A stretch of 64,000 nucleotides of DNA from Sphingobium lactosutens (lineage in GTDB: Bacteria; Pseudomonadota; Alphaproteobacteria; Sphingomonadales; Sphingomonadaceae), in the NCBI RefSeq assembly GCF_013393185.1, contig NZ_QJQX01000031.1, forward strand, positions 81,001 to 145,000, written 5' to 3'. The position numbers were made by a program, and so were the translations under genes. Shown piece by piece: positions 23,817 to 35,484 of this stretch (position 1 is its first letter; every line of letters starts with the position of its first letter). Under the pieces are notes generated by a model that was given only the letters and a program-made list of their open reading frames with translations, was not told the origin of the DNA and searched no databases.

Positions 23817-26230
23817 AGTTCACCCTGAGCTGGCTCAAGACGCACCTCAAGACCGATGCCGACCTGGCGACGATACTCAAGACGCTGAACGCCATCGGGC
23901 TTGAGGTCGAGGGCGTCGAAAACCCCGCCGAAAAGCTGGGCGCGTTCAGGATCGCCAGGGTTCTGACCGCCGATCGCCATCCGCAGGCCGACAAGTTGCA
24001 GGTGCTGACCGTCGATCATGGGGACGGCAATCCGTTGCAGGTCGTGTGCGGCGCGCCCAATGCGCGGGCGGGCCTGATCGGCGTGTTCGGCACCGAAGGC
24101 GCGGTGGTGCCGGTCAACGGCATGGTGCTGAAGAAGACCGCGATCCGTGGCGTCGAATCCAACGGCATGATGTGCAGCTTCCGCGAACTGGAGCTGGGCG
24201 AGGATCATGACGGCATCATCGAACTGGCCGCCGACGCGCCGGTGGGTGAAGTCTATGCGAATTGGGCTGGCCTCAACGATCCGGTCATCGACGTGTCGAT
24301 CACGCCCAACCGGCAGGACTGCATGGGCGTGCGCGGCATCGCGCGCGATCTGGCGGCGGCGGGCCTCGGCACGCTGAACGCCATCATCGTGCCGACCATT
24401 GAGGGCACGGGTCCGGGACCGGACGTGCGGACGGACGATATGGACGGCTGCCCCGCCTTCTTCGCGCGCACCGTGCGCGGCGTGACCAATGGCGCGTCGC
24501 CCGAATGGATGAGCAAGCGGCTGAAGGCGATCGGGCAGAAGCCGATCAGCACACTGGTCGACATCACCAACTATATCATGATCGACCTTGGCCGGCCGCT
24601 GCACGTCTATGACATGGCGACGTTGAAGGGCGGCCTTGTTGCCCGCAAGGGCAAGCCCGGCGAGCAGGTGCTGGCGCTGAACGGCAAAAACTATACGGTC
24701 GATGAGAGCATGACCGTCATCGCCGATGACGAGGCCGTGCACGATATCGGCGGGATCATGGGCGGCGAACATTCGGGCGCGCAGGACGGCACGACCGACG
24801 TGCTGATCGAATGCGCCTATTTCACGCCGGAGCGGATCGCGGTGACGGGGCAGAAGCTGACCCTGACCAGTGATGCGCGTGGCCGCTTCGAGCGCGGCGT
24901 CGATCCCGCCTTCCTGGACGACGGCCTGTCGATCGCGACCGATCTGGTGGTGAAGCTGTGCGGCGGCACCGCCAGCGAAGCGACCCGCGCGGGCATCGCG
25001 CCCGCCACGCAGAAGACGGTCGCCTACAGCCCCGACCGGTGCCTGGCGCTGGCCGGGGTGGACGTGCCCGCCGACGAGCAGCAGCGCATCCTCGAAAGCC
25101 TGGGCTTTGCCGTCAGTGCCTCGGGCGGCGGCGTCGAATATCAGGACGGCATGCCCGTCACCATGCCCGCCAGCTGGACCATCACGGTTCCGACCTGGCG
25201 GCGCGACGTCGATGGCTGGCCCGACATTGTCGAGGAAGTCGTGCGCATCGTCGGTCTCGACCATGTGCCCTCCACCCCGCTGCCGCGCGTGCCGGGCGTC
25301 GCCCGTCCGACCGCCACGCCGGAGCAGCTGGTCGAGCGCCGGGTGCGTCGCACGGCCGCCGCGCGCGGGCTGGCCGAAGCGATCAACTGGTCCTTCCTGT
25401 CCGAAAAGGAAGCCGCCGCCGTGGGCGGAGGCGACTGGACGCTGGCCAATCCGATCTCCGAGGATCTGAAGGTCATGCGGCCCTCGCTGCTGCCCGGCCT
25501 GCTGTCGGCGACGAAGCGCAATGTCGATCGCAGCGCCACGTCGGTCCGCCTGTTCGAGCTGGGCCGCCGCTATTTCAAGCAGGGCGAGCGCGCGACTGTG
25601 GGCTTCGTGCTGGCGGGCGAGAAGACCGCGCGTGGCTGGCAGAGCGGCAAGGCGCAAGCGTTCGACGCCTTCGACGCCAAGGGCGAGGTGATCGCGCTGC
25701 TGGCCGCCGCCGGTGCGCCGGTCGCCAACCTCCAGAGCTTCGGGGAGGCGTCGGCCGCCTATCATCCCGGCCAGTCGGGCACGTTGCGGCTGGGTCCGAA
25801 GGTGGTGCTGGCCGAATATGGCGTGCTGCATCCGTCGCTGGCGAAGCAGTTCGGCCTCAGCGGCACCGTCGTCGCGGGCGAAATCTTCCTCGACTCCATT
25901 CCCGGCAAGCGCAAGAGCGGTTTCATGCGCGCGCCTTACGCGCCGCCCGCCCTGCAGGCGGTGAAGCGCGACTTCGCCTTCGTCGTGCCGGAAACGGTCG
26001 AGGCCGACGCGCTGGTCCGGGGCGTCAAGGGCGCGGACAAGAAGAGCATCGTCGACGCGCGCCTGTTCGACGTCTTCGTCGGGCCGGGCGTGGAGGAGGG
26101 CTTCAAGTCGCTGGCGGTCGAGGTGACGCTCCAGCCCGGCGAGAAGAGTTTCAGCCAAGAAGAGCTGGAGGCGATCAGCGCTGCCGTGGTCAAGGCTGCA
26201 CAGAAGCTGGGCGGGTCGCTGCGGGGATAA
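23813..26230 (+). CDS. pheT: Phenylalanyl-tRNA synthetase beta subunit
   Basis: An 805-residue beta subunit. It starts [15 protein letters not shown], has the EMAP/OB tRNA-binding module (residues about 40-150, with [11 protein letters not shown]), the B3/B4 editing core and B5 domains ([32 protein letters not shown]), and ends with the FDX-ACB anticodon-binding domain ([19 protein letters not shown] to the end). The ATGA overlap with pheS fixes the start. The operon runs to an intergenic inverted-pair repeat. Confidence 0.97.
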   Translation: MKFTLSWLKTHLKTDADLATILKTLNAIGLEVEGVENPAEKLGAFRIARVLTADRHPQADKLQVLTVDHGDGNPLQVVCGAPNARAGLIGVFGTEGAVVPVNGMVLKKTAIRGVESNGMMCSFRELELGEDHDGIIELAADAPVGEVYANWAGLNDPVIDVSITPNRQDCMGVRGIARDLAAAGLGTLNAIIVPTIEGTGPGPDVRTDDMDGCPAFFARTVRGVTNGASPEWMSKRLKAIGQKPISTLVDITNYIMIDLGRPLHVYDMATLKGGLVARKGKPGEQVLALNGKNYTVDESMTVIADDEAVHDIGGIMGGEHSGAQDGTTDVLIECAYFTPERIAVTGQKLTLTSDARGRFERGVDPAFLDDGLSIATDLVVKLCGGTASEATRAGIAPATQKTVAYSPDRCLALAGVDVPADEQQRILESLGFAVSASGGGVEYQDGMPVTMPASWTITVPTWRRDVDGWPDIVEEVVRIVGLDHVPSTPLPRVPGVARPTATPEQLVERRVRRTAAARGLAEAINWSFLSEKEAAAVGGGDWTLANPISEDLKVMRPSLLPGLLSATKRNVDRSATSVRLFELGRRYFKQGERATVGFVLAGEKTARGWQSGKAQAFDAFDAKGEVIALLAAAGAPVANLQSFGEASAAYHPGQSGTLRLGPKVVLAEYGVLHPSLAKQFGLSGTVVAGEIFLDSIPGKRKSGFMRAPYAPPALQAVKRDFAFVVPETVEADALVRGVKGADKKSIVDARLFDVFVGPGVEEGFKSLAVEVTLQPGEKSFSQEELEAISAAVVKAAQKLGGSLRG

Positions 26231-26239
26231 GCCTCAACG

Positions 26240-26314
26240 TCCGTTCGTTTAGAGCGTGTGGAGAAACGTGAAGCACGCGCTATCAGTTTCTCGACTGCGC
26301 TCGAAACGAACGGA
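26240..26314. repeat. CCGTTCG...CGAACGG inverted-pair element, copy 4
   Basis: The left arm TCCGTTCGTTTAGAGCG and right arm CGCTCGAAACGAACGGA lie between the convergent pheT and the periplasmic-protein gene. The outer arms pair over about 17 bases with few mismatches. Confidence 0.7.
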
Positions 26315-26320
26315 CCGCAG

Positions 26321-26863
26321 TTACTTCTTATCGTCGTCCTTCTTTGCTTCCTTGGGCGCTGGGGGCGGCGCGATCGGTGCGATCTTGCAGCCTTTGGCCG
26401 CCGCCAGCCCGCGCAGATAGCCGCGCCGCGCGATGCCCGCCGTCACCGCCGCCTGCAACCGGCGCTCGGCGGGCGCCGCGCCGCTGATCTCGCGCACCAG
26501 CCCGCGGAAGGGGATCAACGAATTGACGATGGTCTTGCCCACCGCCTCGGCGATCTTGCCGGTGCGATTCTCATTGGCTTCCTTGCCGACGGTGAAATCT
26601 TCGCCCAGCACGGCATTGAGTTCGCCAAGCCCCATGTTCAGCCCCTTGCAGGTCCGGTTGGCCGGCTGGGCATAGGGATTTTCGACCGCCTTGGTCAGCA
26701 CGGGCGGAATCTCGTCCTTGTCCAGCCCGACGTCCCGCCCCGGCTGGGTCGCGATACGGCCCGCCTTGTCCAGCGTGTCGTCCTTCTTCTTGTCCTGTTC
26801 CTGCGCGATGGCCGTGCCCGACAGCAGCAGCGTCAGGGCGATGGCGGTAGTGATTGGTTTCAT
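26321..26863 (-). CDS. Secreted/periplasmic protein, function unknown
   Basis: A 180-residue protein with a Sec signal peptide (basic MKP, a hydrophobic core and the cleavage site AIA-QEQ near residue 20). The mature part is charged and Lys/Asp-rich at both ends, has a Cys pair (RTCKGLN and AKGCKIA) able to form one disulfide, and finishes in a proline- and lysine-rich tail (PAPKEAKKDDDKK). I do not recognise a domain. It is monocistronic, convergent with pheT and divergent from the epimerase gene. Confidence 0.75.
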   Translation of the reverse strand: MKPITTAIALTLLLSGTAIAQEQDKKKDDTLDKAGRIATQPGRDVGLDKDEIPPVLTKAVENPYAQPANRTCKGLNMGLGELNAVLGEDFTVGKEANENRTGKIAEAVGKTIVNSLIPFRGLVREISGAAPAERRLQAAVTAGIARRGYLRGLAAAKGCKIAPIAPPPAPKEAKKDDDKK

Positions 26864-26985
26864 TTCGTCCTCCCATCCGCCAAACCTGCGGAATGGCCTG
26901 TCGGTTCCCCAACCGAAACGATCAGAGGTGAAGACTCCTTTCCGACACGACGCTATGTCAGGCGCAAATCCCGCTGGAGGCCCGC

Positions 26986-27870
26986 TTGTCCGACACCCGC
27001 ATCGCCATCGCTTCGTCCGATCTGTCCGCGCAAATCGATCCGCTGGGCGCGGAACTCTGGTCGCTCAGGGACGCGCAGGGGCGCGAGTTGATGACCGACG
27101 CCGATCCGCGCTGGTGGACCGGCCATGCGCCCCTGCTCTTTCCCTTCGTCGGGCGATCGCGCGGCGACGTCTATCGGCTGGACGGGCGGGAGTATCCGAT
27201 GCCGCAGCATGGCTTCGCCCGCCACAGCGACTTCGCGCTGGTCGAGCGGGGCGAGGATCATGCGCTGTTCCGGCTGGAAGCGGACAATGCGACGCGCGCC
27301 GCCTATCCGTTCGACTTCCGGCTCGACATGGGCTTCGTGACTGACGGCCCGACGCTGCGCATGACCGCCACCGTCACCAATCGGGGCGAGGCGGACATGC
27401 CCTTTTCCTTCGGCTATCACCCGGCCTTCGCCTGGCCCCTCCCCTATGGCGGCGCAGCTGAGGACCATTGCGTGCTGTTCGACCAGCCCGAACCCGCGCC
27501 GATCCGCAAGGTCGGCGACGAACCCGGCCTCATCGCCCGTAAGCCCGTCCCATCCCCGGTGGAGGGCGACACGCTCGTCCCCACTTATGCCATGTTCGAG
27601 GGCGACGCGCTGATCTGGGACGATCTTGCCAGCCGATCGCTGACCTGGGGCGTGCCCGGCCAGCCGCATCTGAAGATCGACTTTCCCGACACGCCCTGGC
27701 TCGGCCTCTGGCAGAAGCCGGGCGCCCATTATCTGTGCGTCGAACCCTGGGCGGGCATGGCCGATCTGGTCGGCTTTACCGGCGCCGTCTGGGACAAGCA
27801 GGGCGTCATGGCGCTGCTGCCGGGCGATAGCCGGTCGTTCCGCATGGACGTGACGCTGGTTCAGCCTTAA
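26986..27870 (+). CDS. Aldose 1-epimerase family protein (LacX-like)
   Basis: A 294-residue galactose-mutarotase-fold protein. The catalytic candidates are the His residues in PMPQHGFARHSDF (near residue 75) and FGYHPAFAWP (near 145) and the Glu in LCVEPWAGMADLVG near the C-terminus. This is the COG2017 LacX-like group, acting on sugar anomers or hexose-6-phosphates; the true substrate is unknown. The best start is a TTG at 26986, because no ATG lies near the conserved N-terminus. It is followed 44 bases later by prfC. Confidence 0.88.
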   Translation: MSDTRIAIASSDLSAQIDPLGAELWSLRDAQGRELMTDADPRWWTGHAPLLFPFVGRSRGDVYRLDGREYPMPQHGFARHSDFALVERGEDHALFRLEADNATRAAYPFDFRLDMGFVTDGPTLRMTATVTNRGEADMPFSFGYHPAFAWPLPYGGAAEDHCVLFDQPEPAPIRKVGDEPGLIARKPVPSPVEGDTLVPTYAMFEGDALIWDDLASRSLTWGVPGQPHLKIDFPDTPWLGLWQKPGAHYLCVEPWAGMADLVGFTGAVWDKQGVMALLPGDSRSFRMDVTLVQP

Positions 27871-27914
27871 CGCGCGACTCGCTTTGGGCGCAAAAATCCC
27901 TATATGGGCCGCCC

Positions 27915-29492
27915 ATGAGCATCCCATCCCGCCGCACCTTCGCGATCATTTCCCACCCGGACGCCGGTAAGACCACGCTGACCGAAAAGCTGCTGCTGGA
28001 AGGCGGCGCGATTCACCTGGCGGGCGAGGTCAAGGCGCGCGGCGCGAACCGGCGCGCACGATCCGACTGGATGAAGATCGAGCAGCAGCGCGGCATTTCC
28101 GTCACCTCGTCCGTCATGACCTTCGAGCGGACCCGCGATGGCGAGACGATCACCTTCAACCTGCTCGATACGCCGGGCCACGAGGATTTCTCGGAAGACA
28201 CTTATCGCACCCTGACCGCCGTCGATTCCGCCGTCATGGTGATCGACGCGGCCAAGGGCATCGAGCCGCAGACGCGCAAGCTGTTCGAGGTCTGCCGCCT
28301 GCGCAACGTGCCGATCATCACCTTCGTCAACAAGGTCGACCGCGAAGGCCGCGAGACGTTCGGCCTGCTTGATGAGGTCGCCGACCAGCTGCAACTCGAC
28401 GTCTGCCCGATGAGCTGGCCGGTCGGCATGGGCGGTGAGTTCGAGGGCATTTACGACTTCGCCACCAACCGGCTGATGCAGCCGAGCGGACCGAGCAAGG
28501 AATTTGACGGCACCCGCCACCAGTTCACCGGTCTCGACGACCCGAAACTGGCCGATTATCTGTCGCCCCGCGCGCTGGAGAAGCTGCGCGAGGAGGCCGA
28601 ACTGGCGCAGGGCGGCTATGGCGAGTTCGACCTTGGCCGTTACCGCCATGGCGACCTGACCCCGGTCTATTTCGGATCGGCGCTCAAGCTGTTCGGCGTT
28701 ACCGAACTGATCGACGCCCTGTCCGCCCATGCGCCGCCGCCGCGATCGCAGCCCGCAGAACCGGCCGCGGTCGAACCCGAGCAGAGCGAAGTCACCGGCT
28801 TCATCTTCAAGGTGCAGGCCAATATGGACCCGATGCACCGCGACCGCATCGCCTTCATGCGCCTCGTCTCCGGCAAGTTCCGGCGCGGCATGAAGCTGAC
28901 GCCGTCAGGCAGCGGCAAGCCGCTCGCCGTCCATTCGCCGATCCTCTTCTTCGCGCAGGACCGCGAACTGGCCGACGAGGCCTTCCCCGGCGACATCATC
29001 GGCATCCCCAATCATGGCGCGCTGCGCGTGGGCGACACGCTGAGCGAAAAACCCGGCCTGCGCTTCACCGGCCTGCCCAATTTCGCGCCGGAAATATTGC
29101 GCCGCGTGGCGCTGAAAGACCCGACCAAGACCAAGCAGCTGCGCAAGGCGCTGGACGACCTGTCCGAGGAGGGTGTCATCCAGGTGTTCTACCCGGAAAT
29201 CGGCAGCAACTGGATCGTCGGCGTCGTCGGCCAGCTTCAGCTCGAAGTGCTGATCTCGCGCCTGGAGGCGGAGTATAAGGTGGCGGCGGGGCTGGAACAG
29301 TCGCCCTTCGACACGGCCCGCTGGATCAGCGGCGACGAGGCGGCGGTGAAGGATCTGGTGTCCTACAATGGCGCCAACATGGCCAAGGACCGCGACGGCA
29401 ATCTCGTCTTCATGGCCAAGAGCGCCTGGGACATCGGCTATCAGCAGGAACGCCACCCCAAGGTGAAGTTCAGCGCCACCAGGGAGCGCTGA
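27915..29492 (+). CDS. prfC: Peptide chain release factor 3
   Basis: A 525-residue translational GTPase that removes RF1/RF2 from the ribosome after termination. The G domain has G1 SHPDAGKTTLTEK, G2 ISVTSSVM, G3 DTPGHEDFSEDTYRTL and G4 NKVDREGR, and the C-terminal RF3 domain follows. The full length is normal. It may be cotranscribed with the epimerase. A large palindrome at 29565-29599 follows. Confidence 0.97.
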   Translation: MSIPSRRTFAIISHPDAGKTTLTEKLLLEGGAIHLAGEVKARGANRRARSDWMKIEQQRGISVTSSVMTFERTRDGETITFNLLDTPGHEDFSEDTYRTLTAVDSAVMVIDAAKGIEPQTRKLFEVCRLRNVPIITFVNKVDREGRETFGLLDEVADQLQLDVCPMSWPVGMGGEFEGIYDFATNRLMQPSGPSKEFDGTRHQFTGLDDPKLADYLSPRALEKLREEAELAQGGYGEFDLGRYRHGDLTPVYFGSALKLFGVTELIDALSAHAPPPRSQPAEPAAVEPEQSEVTGFIFKVQANMDPMHRDRIAFMRLVSGKFRRGMKLTPSGSGKPLAVHSPILFFAQDRELADEAFPGDIIGIPNHGALRVGDTLSEKPGLRFTGLPNFAPEILRRVALKDPTKTKQLRKALDDLSEEGVIQVFYPEIGSNWIVGVVGQLQLEVLISRLEAEYKVAAGLEQSPFDTARWISGDEAAVKDLVSYNGANMAKDRDGNLVFMAKSAWDIGYQQERHPKVKFSATRER

Positions 29493-29564
29493 CGCGCCGT
29501 AAAGCCGACAGCGATCTGGACAATCGCGCGCCCGGATTCGATTGATGATTGGCCGGAACAAGGT

Positions 29565-29599
29565 GCCCTCATTGATGATATGTAATCATCAATGAGGGC
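29565..29599. terminator. 14-bp perfect hairpin between convergent prfC and MFS genes
   Basis: Arms GCCCTCATTGATGA (29565-29578) and their exact inverse (29586-29599) enclose a 7-base loop. No T-run follows on either strand, so it is terminator-like by position but not a classical intrinsic terminator. The stem is A/T-richer than the surroundings. Confidence 0.5.
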
Positions 29600-29602
29600 G
29601 GG

Positions 29603-30853
29603 TCAGACCGTCACCCAATCCTTGCGCAGCGCTTTGCCGGCGAGCGCCATAAAGAGGCCCGCGAGCAGGTAGAAGCCGAGCGCCGCGACGATGGCGTAGC
29701 GCAGCGCTTCGGTTCCGTAGGTCGGCGTCAGCGCATCGGACAGGGCGCCGACGCTCCAGCTGCCAAGGCCAAGGCCCACCAGATTGTTGATGAGCAGAAA
29801 GGTCGCCGAGGCGCTCGCCCGCATATGCGGCGGCACCAGATGCTGCACGGCGGTCAGCACCGGCCCCAGCCAGACATAGACCAGCGCCTGCGGGATCAGG
29901 AACAGGGCGAAGGCGACGGTCACGCTGCTCGACAGCACGCCGATCACGAACAGCGGCATGCCAACGACATAGCTGATCGCCGGCACCCAGGCGAAGAAGG
30001 CCTTGTCCTTGCCGCCCATCGCATCGCCCAGGAAGCCGCCCAGCAGCACGCCGGCCACGCCGCCGATCAGCAGCAGCCCGCCAAGAAACTGCCCCGCGCC
30101 CAGCAGGTCGAGGCCGAAGCTGCGCATCAGCAGACTCGGCAGCCAGAAGGCGACGCCATAGCCGCACATCGAACTGGACGCGGCACCCAGCGCCAGCATC
30201 CAGAAACTGCGCTTGGCGGCGAGGATGCCGAACACGGCGCTGACCGGCACCGCTTCCCCCGCCTGCACCGGCCGCGCGGGTTCGCGCACGACCAGGCGGA
30301 AGATGGGTGCGATCAGGATGCCGAGCAGGCCGACCGCGATGAAGGCCGTGCGCCATTCCACCGTCTGCGCGATATAGCCGCCGAGCAGCACGCCCCCCGC
30401 CGACCCGAGCGGGATACCGAGCGAATAGATGGACAGCGCCCGCGCGCGCTGGTGCGCCGGAAAATAGTCGGAAATGACGGCATAGGAGGGGGCGACGCCG
30501 CCCGCCTCCCCCACGCCCACGCCGATGCGGAACAGGAACATCTGCATGAAGTTGCCCGCCACGCCGCACAGCGCGGTGAAGCCGCTCCAGATGGCGAGGC
30601 TGACGGTGATGACCCATGTCCGGCTGGTCCGGTCCGCGAGCAGCGCCAGTGGGATCGCCAGCGTCGAATAGAGCAGGGCGAAGGCGATGCCGCCCAATGC
30701 ACCCAGCTGCGTGTCGGTCAGCTGCAACTCCGCCTTGATCGGTCCGGCGAGGATGCCGAGAATCTGCCGGTCGAGGAAGTTGAATGTATAGACCAGCAGC
30801 AGCATCGCCAGAACGACGCCACGATAGGCGGGGGAGGAGGTTCGGTCGGTCAT
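29603..30853 (-). CDS. MFS transporter, spinster-like family
   Basis: A 416-residue, 12-helix major facilitator. The N-terminal LLLVYTFNFLDRQILGILAGPIK (in parts) with the Asp-Arg pair, the loop 2-3 motif LADRTSRTWVI, and GVGVGEAGGVAPSYAVISDYFP are typical of the spinster/ACS-like MFS carriers that sphingomonads encode next to TonB receptors. It lies downstream of the receptor gene on the same strand, separated by repeat element copy 5, and probably completes uptake of the same compound across the inner membrane. The ATG at 30853 is chosen because upstream codons fall in the repeat. Confidence 0.88.
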   Translation of the reverse strand: MTDRTSSPAYRGVVLAMLLLVYTFNFLDRQILGILAGPIKAELQLTDTQLGALGGIAFALLYSTLAIPLALLADRTSRTWVITVSLAIWSGFTALCGVAGNFMQMFLFRIGVGVGEAGGVAPSYAVISDYFPAHQRARALSIYSLGIPLGSAGGVLLGGYIAQTVEWRTAFIAVGLLGILIAPIFRLVVREPARPVQAGEAVPVSAVFGILAAKRSFWMLALGAASSSMCGYGVAFWLPSLLMRSFGLDLLGAGQFLGGLLLIGGVAGVLLGGFLGDAMGGKDKAFFAWVPAISYVVGMPLFVIGVLSSSVTVAFALFLIPQALVYVWLGPVLTAVQHLVPPHMRASASATFLLINNLVGLGLGSWSVGALSDALTPTYGTEALRYAIVAALGFYLLAGLFMALAGKALRKDWVTV

Positions 30854-30881
30854 GCCTGCTTCCTGCGGACCATTTTCCATT

Positions 30882-31001
30882 TCCGTTCGTCCTGAGTAGC
30901 CATTGAGCGAAGTCGAAATGGCGTATCGAAGGACGGAGGCTACTCGCAACCCCTCGATACGAGGCTTCGGCTTCGCTCAGCCTCTACTCAGGGCGAACGG
31001 A
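30882..31001. repeat. CCGTTCG...CGAACGG inverted-pair element, copy 5
   Basis: It shares the interior blocks GAGTAGCCATTGAGCGAAGTC and GGCGTATCGAAGGA with copy 2 and ends CTACTCAGGGCGAACGG. It sits in the 175-base gap between the TonB receptor and MFS genes, where it could lower expression of the second gene. Confidence 0.7.
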
Positions 31002-31028
31002 TTTTCAGATACTTAAATCACGGTAAAA

Positions 31029-33389
<2,361 letters not shown>

Positions 33390-33460
33390 CGGGTCGGTCC
33401 TCTCCTGAAAATGCTGCGCCCGGTCTGCCGGGTCGCTTGCGCTGCCTGATTCGATAATGA

Positions 33461-33482
33461 AAGTTGAACCAGCTTTCAACTT
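33461..33482. promoter_or_regulatory. Candidate TetR operator in the receptor/TetR divergent promoter
   Basis: A perfect palindrome AAGTTGAA-N6-TTCAACTT. On the minus strand it contains a TTGAAA box, and TATCGA follows 17 bases later, so it would cover the -35 box and spacer of a receptor promoter. Its size and position suit autoregulation and receptor repression by the adjacent TetR protein. Confidence 0.7.
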
Positions 33483-33548
33483 GAAATAAGAGGCGAGTGA
33501 CGAGAGTCGATTGTTGTCGCAAAAAGAACACAGGATTCGGGAGTGGAG

Positions 33549-34175
33549 ATGACCGAGGAAGGCGAAGCGCCGGGGGGGGCGAAGGACGACAAGACGCCGC
33601 GCACCGCACGGGGCGAGCGCACCCGCCGCGCCTTGCTGTCGGCCGCTGCCGCGGAATTTGGCGAGAAGGGATTTCATGACGGCTCAATCAGCGGCATCAC
33701 CCGCCGCGCCGGTTGCGCACTCGGCAGTTTCTACACCTATTTCGATACGAAGGACGATATCTTCCGCGCGCTGGTGAACGACATGTCAGGGCAGGTGCGT
33801 GACTATGTGACGCCGCGCATCGCGGAGGCGCGCGACGGCATCGATGCGGAGCGGATCGGCCTGCTGAGCTTCCTGGAGTTCGCCCGCGCGCACAAGGAAA
33901 TCTACCGCATCATCGACGAGTCCGAATTTGTCGACCAGGCCGCCTATCGCGCCCATTATGAGAATACGGCCAGCCGCATGGCCGCGCGCCTGGCAAAGGC
34001 GGCAGAGCGCGGCGATGTGCGTCCCGACGTCGAGGAAGTCCATGCCTGGGCGATCATGGGGATGAACGTGTTTCTGGGGCTGCGCTATGGTGTCTGGGAC
34101 GACAGCCGCCCGGCCGAGGAGGTGGCGGCCATCGCCAATGCGCTGATCGAAAAGGGGATAGGCCCGCGCGGATAA
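33549..34175 (+). CDS. TetR-family transcriptional regulator
   Basis: A 208-residue TetR repressor. The N-terminal helix-turn-helix (residues about 17-65) reads RTRRALLSAAAAEFGEKGF, GSISGITRRAGCALGSFYTYF and KDDIFRALV; the C-terminal ligand domain includes FLEFARAHKEIYRIIDESEF. It is divergent from the TonB receptor gene, with a palindrome between them, so it most likely senses the imported compound or a product of it. A GTG two codons upstream is an alternative start. It is convergent with the pentapeptide gene, which ends 4 bases away. Confidence 0.93.
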   Translation: MTEEGEAPGGAKDDKTPRTARGERTRRALLSAAAAEFGEKGFHDGSISGITRRAGCALGSFYTYFDTKDDIFRALVNDMSGQVRDYVTPRIAEARDGIDAERIGLLSFLEFARAHKEIYRIIDESEFVDQAAYRAHYENTASRMAARLAKAAERGDVRPDVEEVHAWAIMGMNVFLGLRYGVWDDSRPAEEVAAIANALIEKGIGPRG

Positions 34176-34179
34176 TCCG

Positions 34180-34866
34180 TTACCGCACGTTGAGGCCGAG
34201 TTCCCCCAGCAATTGCCCGGCCTGGTCGCGAGAAATGGTCGCGCCCCGGAACAGCCCCGCATCGACCAGCCGCAGTCCGCCCAGATCGGCGGACCGCAGA
34301 TCGGCGCCGTCGAAGCGCGACCCGGCGACATTGGCGTCGCGCAGGCTGCAGTCGTCGAGAATCGCCTGCCGGAAGTCGCATTTGCGCAGGTCGGCCTGCG
34401 AGAAATCGACCTTGCTTATCGTCAGCCGGCGGAAGGAAAAGTCCACAAGCTTTGCATTGATCAGCAGGCTTTCCTCGAACGACAGGTCCATCGCCCGCGC
34501 ATCGGTGAAATCGGCCCCGGTCAGTTTCGAGCCGGTGAAACTCGCGGAGGTCAGGACGGCCCGGCGAAAGCTGGCATTGTTGAAATCGCAGGCGGTGAAG
34601 CGGGCTTCGCTGGCGTCGGCGCCGGTAAAGTTGGCGAAGGCGCCCCGGCAGGACGTCCAGCGACTATCAGCCAGCCGCGCGTCGGTCAGGTCGCATTTGC
34701 GCAGAGTGCACCGTTCGAAATGCCATCCGGTCAGGTCCAGGCCCGACAGGTCGATCTCTTCAAGATCGCAGTCGATCAGGCTATGGGCACCGGACGGCAG
34801 ATCCTCCAGTTGCCGGCGCGTCAGCGACTGGTCGCGCAGCGCGCGAGCGGCAAACAGATCCTCCAT
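34180..34866 (-). CDS. Pentapeptide-repeat protein
   Basis: A 228-residue protein made almost entirely of A(D/N)LXX-type five-residue repeats from about residue 30 to 210, for example CDLEEIDLSGLDLTG, SFTGSKLTGADFTDA and DFSQADLRKCDFR. Such proteins fold as a right-handed quadrilateral beta helix. Some (Qnr, MfpA) mimic DNA and shield gyrase, but most have unknown roles, and no quinolone-resistance function can be inferred here. It lies 9 bases downstream of metW on the same strand and may be part of the met operon. Confidence 0.9.
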   Translation of the reverse strand: MEDLFAARALRDQSLTRRQLEDLPSGAHSLIDCDLEEIDLSGLDLTGWHFERCTLRKCDLTDARLADSRWTSCRGAFANFTGADASEARFTACDFNNASFRRAVLTSASFTGSKLTGADFTDARAMDLSFEESLLINAKLVDFSFRRLTISKVDFSQADLRKCDFRQAILDDCSLRDANVAGSRFDGADLRSADLGGLRLVDAGLFRGATISRDQAGQLLGELGLNVR

Positions 34867-34875
34867 CTCACCCCC

Positions 34876-35484
34876 CTATTTTCGCAGCAGGAACACCGCA
34901 TGTTCGGCGAACAGATTGGCGTTCGCATGGGTCGTTTCCCTGTCCCCCTTCAGGAACCATTGGCCGTCGATGTGCCAGCCGCGCTCCTTCACCAGCGCGC
35001 GGAAATCGTCGACCGTCACATGGTGGATGTTGAGCGTGTCATACCAGGTGTCGGGCAACAGCCGCGTCACCGGCATCCGCCCGCCCCACATCAGCGATAG
35101 CCGCCCGCGCCAATGGGCAAAATTGGGGAAGGACACGAAGGCCTGCCGCCCAATGCGCAGCAGTTCCTCCACCACCAGATCGGGCCGCCGCGTCGTCTGG
35201 AGCGTCTGGCTCAAAATCGCATAGTCGAAGCTGGCGTCGGGATAATAAGTGAGGTCGGTGTCCGCATCGCCCTGCACCACGGACAGGCCGCGCCCGACCG
35301 CCGCCGCGACATTGGAGCCGTCAATCTCCAGCCCGCGCGCGTCGACCTGACTATGGTCGCGCATCGCCGCCATCAACGCGCCATCACCGCAACCCACATC
35401 CAGCACGCGCGCGCCCTGCCGCACCGTCCGCGCGATCAGGGCCAGGTCCGGGCGTAATGTCTGCACCAGCGGCGCCTCGCTCAT
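34876..35484 (-). CDS. metW: Methionine biosynthesis protein MetW
   Basis: A 202-residue class I methyltransferase-fold protein. The SAM-binding motif I is [14 protein letters not shown] (near residue 25), with LEIDG and [13 protein letters not shown] following. In proteobacteria MetW works with MetX in methionine synthesis, probably stabilising it or supporting its activity. Its ATG overlaps the metX stop by 4 bases, so coupling with metX is direct, and that pairing supports the name. Confidence 0.95.
   Translation of the reverse strand: MSEAPLVQTLRPDLALIARTVRQGARVLDVGCGDGALMAAMRDHSQVDARGLEIDGSNVAAAVGRGLSVVQGDADTDLTYYPDASFDYAILSQTLQTTRRPDLVVEELLRIGRQAFVSFPNFAHWRGRLSLMWGGRMPVTRLLPDTWYDTLNIHHVTVDDFRALVKERGWHIDGQWFLKGDRETTHANANLFAEHAVFLLRK

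Noticed and set aside
23762..26158. 798-residue open frame opposite pheT
   Set aside because: Same reason: high-GC antisense shadow with repetitive Arg/His/Gln composition.
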